Positions 14,324 through 19,550 of a DNA stretch of 19,550 nt are shown piece by piece. The stretch comes from an uncultured Lachnospiraceae bacterium. Its GTDB lineage: Bacteria > Bacillota > Clostridia > Lachnospirales > Lachnospiraceae. Position numbers and translations under genes: made by a program. The stretch's first letter is position 1; every line of letters begins with the position of its first letter. Below the pieces are notes generated by a model. That model saw only the letters and a program-made list of their open reading frames with translations. It did no database searches and had not been told where the DNA came from. The stretch lies in NCBI GenBank assembly GCA_900553355.1, contig USDK01000048.1:1-19550 (forward strand). Reading direction: 5' to 3'.

Positions 14324-15372
14324 ATTCTCGTCTCCATCAGCGCCTGTACTCCCGCGCACAACGCGCGATACTCCACGCTGTTTTCTTCTGCTCCCAGAAA
14401 GCTTTTGATATAGCTCCCCAGAAGGTTGTCCTGATTCTGTTCCAGGAGCTTTTCAAATTCATAGGCAGGCTTTGTCTCGTCTGCCATTTCTACGATATTG
14501 CCATAGGCGTCCATGCCGCTTAAGTCGAACCGGATTTCCGGATCACAAAAGCCGGTCACCCGGACTTTATACATATGCCGGGTGCCTTCCTGCTCAATCG
14601 CCTCTTTTATCTTCCCTGCCAGCTCATAGCCGGTAGTTCTTTTATCCACCACAATCTCAATCTGGCGATACTCCCTTGAGGCCGCAGGGACGAACCTGGT
14701 CTTACACCCATGCTCTGTAAATTCCCCGGCCACATAGCCGTGAACTCCTGTATCATTGATATCAATCGGCTCCAGTGCCCCGGCATAGACTATCTTATTT
14801 TCCTCCAGTACCTGGGGTTTGTGGATGTGGCCCAGAGCGACATAGTCGTAGCCCTGTGCCAGCAGCTCTCTTTTATGAATCGGGATATGGGCCTCATCGC
14901 CTCCATGGGCCAGCAGGATCTCATACTTCTGTCTCCTTTTCGGCCTCTCTTTTTCATAGAGCGCTTTCCGGATCTCCCGGGCATGATAGCTCAGGCCATA
15001 TACTGCCGTATCCAGTTCCGGATATTCTGCACAGGTCAGCGTCTCCTCTCTTAGCATCGTCACATTTTCGCTCCACGAAAAAGTACGGTAGTAGGAATCC
15101 CGGCGGATGTAATCATGATTGCCGGCAATCAGCACTACCTTCGTATGTTTCAGCGATGCAAACATTCCATCTACTTCTTTAAGCTCTCTTCTGAGCGGCT
15201 GGCGGTGAAACAGATCTCCGGCGATCAGGAGCAGATCCGTCCCCTCTTTCTGACAGGTTCGGATCACCTCTGCCAGCGTCTCCCAGAGTTCTCTACTTCT
15301 CTTTTTGCTGTACGCGCTTCCGGCGGCCGGATCTGCCCCCAAATGCACGTCTGCGATGTGTATGAATTTCAT
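14320..15372 (-). CDS. SbcD/YhaO-like DNA repair exonuclease (metallophosphoesterase)
   Basis: Predicted Mn-dependent nuclease subunit of an SbcCD/Mre11-Rad50-like complex. 350 aa. The calcineurin-like motifs are complete: FIHIADVHLG (D8, H10), AGDLFHR (51-57), AGNHDYI (83-89), LLAHGG (153-158) and LGHIHKP (180-186). A C-terminal domain of about 120 residues follows (VVDKRTTGYELAGKIKEAI). It overlaps the histidine kinase gene by 80 bases at its start and the SbcC-like gene by four bases at its end. AGAGGGA lies about seven bases before the ATG, within kinase codons. Operon position suggests that the two-component pair controls, or is at least co-expressed with, this nuclease complex. Confidence 0.92.
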   Translation of the reverse strand: MKFIHIADVHLGADPAAGSAYSKKRSRELWETLAEVIRTCQKEGTDLLLIAGDLFHRQPLRRELKEVDGMFASLKHTKVVLIAGNHDYIRRDSYYRTFSWSENVTMLREETLTCAEYPELDTAVYGLSYHAREIRKALYEKERPKRRQKYEILLAHGGDEAHIPIHKRELLAQGYDYVALGHIHKPQVLEENKIVYAGALEPIDINDTGVHGYVAGEFTEHGCKTRFVPAASREYRQIEIVVDKRTTGYELAGKIKEAIEQEGTRHMYKVRVTGFCDPEIRFDLSGMDAYGNIVEMADETKPAYEFEKLLEQNQDNLLGSYIKSFLGAEENSVEYRALCAGVQALMETRI

Positions 15373-16516
15373 CTGTCTTTCCCTCTTCCTCTCCAGCCTT
15401 ACTTGGCAGAGTCACGATAAACTGAGTTCTCAAATCATCGCTCCTTGCCATGATCCTTCCTGCGTGAAGCTCTACGATTTCTTTGGCGATGGCAAGACCC
15501 AGTCCGGCCCCGCCGGTGCCGCTGGACCGGGAGCCGTCCACGCGGTAAAACTTTTCAAAGATCGTCTGGAGCATATCCCCCGGGATCCGGTCTCCCTGAT
15601 TGGTAAATATGATCTCAATGCTGCCGCCTTTTTCCTGAGCCTCGATTTCAATCTTCGTATTTTCATAACAATAGGCGATAGCATTTCTCAGAATATTGTC
15701 AAAAACCCGGGCAAGCTTGTCCGGATCTCCATACACCATCAGATTTTCTTCTACGTTTACTTCACAACTCAGGTGCTTTTCCTGCAGGACTCCATAAAGC
15801 TCATCAGCCAGCTGTTCCAGCATAAAGGACAGGTTGATCTCCACAGGCTCCAGCTGGATCTGCTGAAGGTTGTACCTGGTAATATCGAAAAACTCATTGA
15901 TCAGCTCGCCAAGCCGAATGGACTTTTCCAGAGCGATATGGGTATATTTCTCCCGTTCCTCTGCCGGCATATCCGGATGGCTGTCCAGCATACTCAGATA
16001 AGCCACAATGGAAGTCAGCGGCGTCTTTAAATCATGAGCCAGAAAAATGACCAGATCATTCTTTTTCTTTTCCCCTTCTTCTGCCTCCAGCTCCTGTCGA
16101 CGAATGGTAGCTTTGATCTCATTTAAACGAATCTCAATGGGCTTTAACTCTGTGATCAGATGAATGGGCTCATTAGAATCGGAGACGATATTTTCGATCC
16201 CGTCTCCGATCTGATCCACATATCTGGTCATTTTTGAAAGCGCAATATAGAAGAATGCCGCAAACAGCAGCAAAAACCCTACGATCATGTAGAAGGTCTT
16301 ATTGTCGCCGATCAAAGTCCAGTACAGATCGATAGCGGTCTGTTCGTCCACATGAAATCTCATCAGAACATCTACAAATATTTTTGCAAAACTGTCATTG
16401 TAGATCCCGTCGATCACATAGTTCAGAAGGAAGCCGCCCACCAGAACAGTCAGCGCCGTGACCAGCAGGGTCTGCAGAAGTACACTGAACTTAAGTTTGC
16501 GATAATTATTCTTCAA
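15293..16516 (-). CDS. Sensor histidine kinase, VanS-like
   Basis: Membrane sensor partner of the adjacent response regulator. 407 aa. TM1 spans about 10-33, a short extracytoplasmic loop of about 40 residues follows, and TM2 spans about 76-94. Next come a HAMP-like linker, the HisKA box FLAHDLKTPLTS with His161, the N box DNILRNAIAY (273-282), and the G2 box GTGGAGLGLAI (333-343) with FEKFYRVD before it. The start codon is TTG (16516-16514), overlapping the regulator gene by 11 bases. The kinase fold ends near residue 371. The last 36 residues are basic and hydrophilic, and residues 382-407 are encoded in the same DNA as the start of the SbcD-like gene. No van resistance genes are in the window, so glycopeptide sensing should not be assumed; the signal is unknown. 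Confidence 0.93.
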   Translation of the reverse strand: MKNNYRKLKFSVLLQTLLVTALTVLVGGFLLNYVIDGIYNDSFAKIFVDVLMRFHVDEQTAIDLYWTLIGDNKTFYMIVGFLLLFAAFFYIALSKMTRYVDQIGDGIENIVSDSNEPIHLITELKPIEIRLNEIKATIRRQELEAEEGEKKKNDLVIFLAHDLKTPLTSIVAYLSMLDSHPDMPAEEREKYTHIALEKSIRLGELINEFFDITRYNLQQIQLEPVEINLSFMLEQLADELYGVLQEKHLSCEVNVEENLMVYGDPDKLARVFDNILRNAIAYCYENTKIEIEAQEKGGSIEIIFTNQGDRIPGDMLQTIFEKFYRVDGSRSSGTGGAGLGLAIAKEIVELHAGRIMARSDDLRTQFIVTLPSKAGEEEGKTDEIHTHRRRAFGGRSGRRKRVQQKEK

Positions 16517-17195
16517 CCTTATAACCTACTCCCCATACTGTCTTGATAAAGTCTGATTTTCCGGTGGGGGCGCTCATTTTTTCCCGGAGATGCCGGATGT
16601 GCACCATCACCGTATTGTTACTGTTTTTATAATACTTTTCATTCCACACTTTTTCAAACAGCTCCTCGGAGCTGATCACCTTTCCCCGGTTCTCGCACAG
16701 AAGCCAGAGGATATCAAACTCAATGGGCGTCAGCGTCAGAGGAACCTCGTTATAAATACATTCGTGGGATGTCCGGTTCAGAAACAGCCCGCCAAAATCA
16801 ATGATCTCTCCCTCTTCCTTTCCGCCGTCGTTATATTGGGTATACCTGCGCAGCTGAGCCTTGACTCTTGCCACCAGCTCCAGAGGATTAAAGGGCTTGG
16901 GGATATAGTCGTCCGCGCCCAGCGTCAGTCCGGTGATTTTGTCCATATATTCGGTCTTTGCCGTCAGCATGATCACCGGGAACTTATACTTTTCCCGGAT
17001 CTGCTTTAAGATCTGAAATCCGTCGATGTCCGGAAGCATGATGTCCAGAATAGCCAGATCGATCTTCATGCTGTGGATACAGTCCAGCGCATCCTGGCCG
17101 GTATAAAACTTGTATACATTATACTGGTCGTTCTGCAGATATAGCTCAATCACGTCTGCGATTTCCTTCTCATCGTCTACTACCAAAATATTCAT
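16506..17195 (-). CDS. OmpR-family response regulator, VanR-like
   Basis: DNA-binding response regulator, 229 aa, standard length. The receiver domain shows D8-D9 (VVDDE), phosphoacceptor Asp51 in LAILDIMLPDIDG, Thr78 in MLTAK and Lys100 in YIPKPFNP. The C-terminal winged helix (about 130-229) includes LTPIEFDILWLL, the recognition region NTVMVHIRHLREKM and the terminal VWGVGYKV. The ATG has AAGGAGG eleven bases upstream. It is the first gene of a four-gene overlapping series (regulator, kinase, SbcD-like, SbcC-like). No convincing -35/-10 is visible in the 96 bases before it, so read-through from asnS is possible. Confidence 0.95.
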   Translation of the reverse strand: MNILVVDDEKEIADVIELYLQNDQYNVYKFYTGQDALDCIHSMKIDLAILDIMLPDIDGFQILKQIREKYKFPVIMLTAKTEYMDKITGLTLGADDYIPKPFNPLELVARVKAQLRRYTQYNDGGKEEGEIIDFGGLFLNRTSHECIYNEVPLTLTPIEFDILWLLCENRGKVISSEELFEKVWNEKYYKNSNNTVMVHIRHLREKMSAPTGKSDFIKTVWGVGYKVEE

Positions 17196-17222
17196 ACGTC
17201 TGTGAACCTCCTTATTCGTCCC

Positions 17223-17293
17223 CCCAGGGATAAAATAATGGCGTCCCTCATCTCATTCCTTTTTTAAGGGCGGCTGCCGCGCAGCACTCCCTT
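17223..17293 (-). other. Inverted repeats between asnS and the response regulator gene
   Basis: Directly after the asnS stop, AAGGG-GCTGC pairs with GCAGC-CCCTT (about 17267-17293) across a small internal loop. On the minus strand it is followed by an A-run, not T, so it is not a classical terminator. A second dyad, AGGGA/TCCCT, lies about 20-45 bases further on, before the ribosome site of the regulator. The role may be RNA stability or partial termination. Confidence 0.4.
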
Positions 17294-18683
17294 ACAGATC
17301 ACAGTTGTTGACAGTCCTTGGGAACGGGATCACATCACGGATATTGCTCATGCCTGTCAGATACATGATACAGCGTTCAAATCCCAGTCCGAATCCTGCG
17401 TGTCTGGTCGAACCGTATTTGCGCAGATCCAGATAGAATCCATACTCCTCTTCCTTCATTCCCAGCTCTCTCATCCGGGTTAAAAGCTTGTCGTAATCGT
17501 CCTCCCTCTGACTTCCGCCGATGATTTCTCCAATACCCGGCACCAGACAGTCTACTGCAGCCACTGTCTTTCCGTCATCATTTTGTTTCATATAGAAGGA
17601 TTTAATTTCCTTCGGATAGTCTGTCACAAACACTGGTTTCTTGAAGACTTCCTCTGTCAGATAGCGTTCATGCTCTGTCTGCAGGTCAGATCCCCAGGAA
17701 ACCTTGTATTCAAACCGGTCGTTCTCCTTTTCCAGGATCTCAATGGCCTCTGTATAGGTGATCCTTGCGAATTCAGAAGATACCACATTATTTAACCGGT
17801 CCAGAAGGCCCTTGTCCACAAAGGAGTTAAAGAAGTTCATCTCTTCTGGTGCATTCTCCAGTACATAGTTGATTACATATTTCAGCATGGCCTCTGCCAG
17901 CATCATGTCATCTTCCAGATCTGCAAATGCGATCTCCGGCTCGATCATCCAGAACTCAGCCGCATGTCTGGTCGTGTTGGAATTTTCTGCCCGGAAGGTC
18001 GGTCCGAAGGTGTAAACATTGCGGAAGGCCTGGGCATAGGTCTCTGCGTTCAGCTGTCCACTGACCGTCAGGCTGGTCTCTTTCCCGAAGAAATCTTTGG
18101 TATAGTCTACTGCGCCTTCCTCTGTCTTCGGTACATTTTCCATATCCAGAGTCGTTACCCGGAACATCTCTCCGGCGCCCTCACAGTCGCTTCCCGTGAT
18201 CAGCGGCGTATGCACATAGACAAAGCCTCTGTCCTGGAAAAACTTGTGAAGCGCATAGGCTGTCAGAGAGCGGACGCGGAATACTGCCTGGAAGGTGTTG
18301 GTCCTGGGCCGCAAATGGGAAATCGTTCTCAGATATTCAAAACTGTGGCGCTTTTTCTGCAGCGGATAGTCAGGAGAAGATGCTCCCTCCACTTCCACAC
18401 TGTCGGCCTGAATCTCAAATGGCTGCTTCGCCTGAGGTGTCGCCACCAGGGTTCCGGTAACAATAACAGCTGTCCCCACATTCAGCCTGGAAACCTCTGC
18501 AAAATTGTCCATTTTATCGTGGTAAACCACCTGCAGCGGCTCAAAAAAAGTTCCGTCACTTAAGACGATAAATCCAAAGGTTTTGGAATCCCGTATGCTA
18601 CGGACCCAGCCGCCTACCGTAACCTTCTGGTCCAGGTAGGCTTCCCGGTTTTTATATATTTCTCTGATCTCTGTTAAATTCAT
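17292..18683 (-). CDS. asnS: Asparaginyl-tRNA synthetase
   Basis: Class IIb synthetase charging tRNA-Asn in the cytoplasm. 463 aa, normal length. The N-terminal OB fold (about 18-105, VTVGGWVRSIRDSKTFGFIVLSDG) binds the anticodon. Motif 1 is in FVYVHTPLITGSDCEGAGEMF, motif 2 in FGPTFRAENSNTTRHAAEFWMIEPE and motif 3 in AGFGLGFERCIMYLTG. The SNTTRH and EFWMIEPE segments mark AsnRS rather than AspRS. The start has AAAGGAG upstream. The leader is short, with no room for a T-box, unlike proS. It is divergent from queT. Confidence 0.97.
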   Translation of the reverse strand: MNLTEIREIYKNREAYLDQKVTVGGWVRSIRDSKTFGFIVLSDGTFFEPLQVVYHDKMDNFAEVSRLNVGTAVIVTGTLVATPQAKQPFEIQADSVEVEGASSPDYPLQKKRHSFEYLRTISHLRPRTNTFQAVFRVRSLTAYALHKFFQDRGFVYVHTPLITGSDCEGAGEMFRVTTLDMENVPKTEEGAVDYTKDFFGKETSLTVSGQLNAETYAQAFRNVYTFGPTFRAENSNTTRHAAEFWMIEPEIAFADLEDDMMLAEAMLKYVINYVLENAPEEMNFFNSFVDKGLLDRLNNVVSSEFARITYTEAIEILEKENDRFEYKVSWGSDLQTEHERYLTEEVFKKPVFVTDYPKEIKSFYMKQNDDGKTVAAVDCLVPGIGEIIGGSQREDDYDKLLTRMRELGMKEEEYGFYLDLRKYGSTRHAGFGLGFERCIMYLTGMSNIRDVIPFPRTVNNCDL

Positions 18684-18722
18684 TTGTTACCTGCTCCTTT
18701 ACTCTCAACATACTTTTCGCTC

Positions 18723-18730
18723 ATTATAAC
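18723..18730 (-). promoter_or_regulatory. asnS -10 promoter element
   Basis: Consensus TATAAT (18728-18723) preceded by TGT, forming an extended -10. The -35 region is weak. It lies about 40 bases before the asnS start. Confidence 0.65.
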
Positions 18731-18794
18731 ATATTGTCCCCAATTTTAAAAGCTTGCCGCGCGCCATGGAATAATTAATTATGGGTACAGGTGT

Positions 18795-18812
18795 CATCTG
18801 GAAAAACAGATG
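18795..18812. promoter_or_regulatory. Inverted repeat upstream of the queT promoter
   Basis: CATCTG-GAAAAA-CAGATG, a perfect 6-bp dyad ending six bases before the -35 box of queT. It could be a protein site; it has no T-run to act as a terminator. Confidence 0.35.
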
Positions 18813-18818
18813 GCGGTC

Positions 18819-18847
18819 TTGATTTTTCCGCTCTGCCATGCTATACT
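18819..18847 (+). promoter_or_regulatory. queT promoter
   Basis: TTGATT (18819-18824), 17-base spacer, TATACT (18842-18847). Gives a leader of roughly 115 bases before the queT ATG. Confidence 0.8.
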
Positions 18848-18875
18848 ATGAGCCGTTGCAAAGCCTGTAAAAACC

Positions 18876-18962
18876 AAGGTCTATAAGGGCTTGCCGGCGG
18901 TCACCGCCGTAAAATGTGCCGAGTGTTCGAGACCTTCCACTCGTAAAACAAAACTAAAGGAG
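18876..18962 (+). promoter_or_regulatory. preQ1-I riboswitch leader of queT
   Basis: The aptamer is at 18920-18957. P1 is CGAGUG (18920-18925) with CACUCG (18938-18943), loop UUCGAGACCUUC. An A-rich tail (UAAAACAAAACUAAAGGAG) runs straight into the Shine-Dalgarno AAAGGAG (18956-18962). Loop UUC.AG and tail AAAACUAA match the preQ1-I class. Ligand binding would fold the tail against the hairpin and hide the ribosome site, giving translational repression. Upstream, AAGGUCU (18876-18882) can pair with AGACCUU in the aptamer loop, around a CGGCGG/CCGCCG hairpin (18894-18908), a possible competing fold. The gene downstream is queT, as expected for this riboswitch. Confidence 0.8.
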
Positions 18963-18968
18963 AAAAAA

Positions 18969-19469
18969 ATGAAAAACAAAAACATCACTTTCATGACACA
19001 GGCAGCCATGATCGCTGCCATCTATGTGGTGCTTACTTATGTGTTTGCACCCTTCTCATTTGGCGAGGTTCAGGTTCGTATCGCCGAAGCTCTCACAATT
19101 CTACCGGTATTTACACCGGCAGCAATCCCCGGACTATTTGTAGGATGCCTGATCGGCAACACCATCGGAGGCGCAGTCCTTCCGGATATTATCTGCGGAA
19201 GCCTTGCGACACTGATCGGCGCATTCTTTACCTACAAGCTGAGGGAACAGCGCTTCTTCCTGATGCCGCTGCCACCCGTCATCGCAAACGTACTCATCGT
19301 GCCGTTTGTACTCCGCTTCGCCTACGGTGTAGCGCTGCCGATTCCGTTTATGATGCTTACTGTAGGGATTGGCGAAATAATATCCTGCGGTGTGCTTGGA
19401 TTCATCCTTTACAGCGCATTGAAAAAGTACAAAAACAATATCTTCCCCACCGCCGGCTGTCAGGCATAA
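18969..19469 (+). CDS. queT: QueT family queuosine-precursor transporter
   Basis: Predicted substrate-binding membrane (S) component of an ECF-type transporter taking up preQ1 or a related queuosine precursor for tRNA modification. 166 aa with five to six hydrophobic segments. The family segment GEVQVRIAEALTILPVFTPAAIPGLFVGCLIGN fills roughly residues 27-60. The start at 18969 has AAAGGAG six bases upstream. An in-frame extension to 18891 is translation of the riboswitch leader and is rejected. ECF A and T components are not in the window, consistent with a shared energising module elsewhere. Substrate is inferred from family plus riboswitch class. Confidence 0.94.
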   Translation: MKNKNITFMTQAAMIAAIYVVLTYVFAPFSFGEVQVRIAEALTILPVFTPAAIPGLFVGCLIGNTIGGAVLPDIICGSLATLIGAFFTYKLREQRFFLMPLPPVIANVLIVPFVLRFAYGVALPIPFMMLTVGIGEIISCGVLGFILYSALKKYKNNIFPTAGCQA

Positions 19470-19471
19470 CT

Positions 19472-19550
19472 CCTGTGGGGACAGGGTAAATCACGAACGG
19501 GGACGTACACTTTTGATATGCTCCCTTCTAAGTAGACAAGTGAAATAATA
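19472..19550. repeat. Gene-free tail with GGGGAC repeats
   Basis: After queT comes a small hairpin CCTGT-GGGG-ACAGG (19472-19485) without a T-run, then a second GGGGAC at about 19499. The GGGGAC word also occurs in the arms of the REP palindromes at the left end, but there is no clear palindrome here. It may be a degenerate REP or another small repeat family. No gene is seen to the window end. Confidence 0.35.

Noticed and set aside
15293..17195. Vancomycin resistance locus
   Set aside because: Only VanR/VanS-like regulators are present; there are no vanH, ligase or vanX genes, and neighbours are nuclease genes.
19514..19550. Possible terminal repeat of an insertion sequence near the right edge
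   Set aside because: AAGTAGACAAG-type sequence hints at an element end, but no partner repeat or transposase is within the window.

Overview
The window looks like chromosomal DNA from a low-to-mid GC Firmicute, most likely a Lachnospiraceae member of the Clostridia. Grounds for this are the paired glgC-glgD genes, spoVG, a DnaD/DnaI-type helicase-loading pair, a type-3 style ProRS behind a T-box, a long divergent Prs, strong AGGAGG ribosome sites and QueT behind a preQ1-I riboswitch. Most of the window is housekeeping. The unusual material is a small REP/RAYT mobile system at the left end and several regulatory structures.

Left end (1-3650). A Y1-type tyrosine transposase of the RAYT family (minus strand) lies between two copies of a GC-rich palindrome, one cut by the window edge. 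proS follows on the minus strand, with a complete T-box leader whose specifier reads CCG (Pro) and a consensus promoter. Divergent from it is an RluA-family pseudouridine synthase gene whose coding sequence contains a third palindrome copy. That copy is a perfect 48-base palindrome, codon-phased, which adds 16 residues without breaking the frame. All three palindromes have DnaA-box-like 9-mers close by.

Middle (3650-12760). A fused ThrE-type exporter gene has its own promoter. Next is a minus-strand operon glgC-glgD-spoVG, with a 4-base glgC/glgD overlap and a spoVG terminator. On the plus strand murC comes first, with an operator-like dyad around its -10. A cluster of three DnaA-box-like sites precedes dnaD, the dnaI-like loader gene and a long prs homologue, and a strong bidirectional terminator closes this run.

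Right side (12776-19550). A minus-strand, fully overlapping four-gene unit encodes a VanR/VanS-like two-component pair, an SbcD/YhaO-like nuclease and a short SbcC/YhaN-like ATPase with a membrane hairpin in place of the zinc hook. asnS lies upstream of it. queT is divergent from asnS, and its leader carries a preQ1-I aptamer plus an upstream segment that could pair with the aptamer loop. The last 80 bases hold no gene, only GGGGAC-type repeats.

The best candidates for something undescribed are (a) the REP/RAYT family with its in-gene insertion and flanking DnaA-like boxes, (b) the translationally coupled two-component/SbcCD-like operon, and (c) the DnaA-like boxes and operator dyads in front of dnaD and murC.
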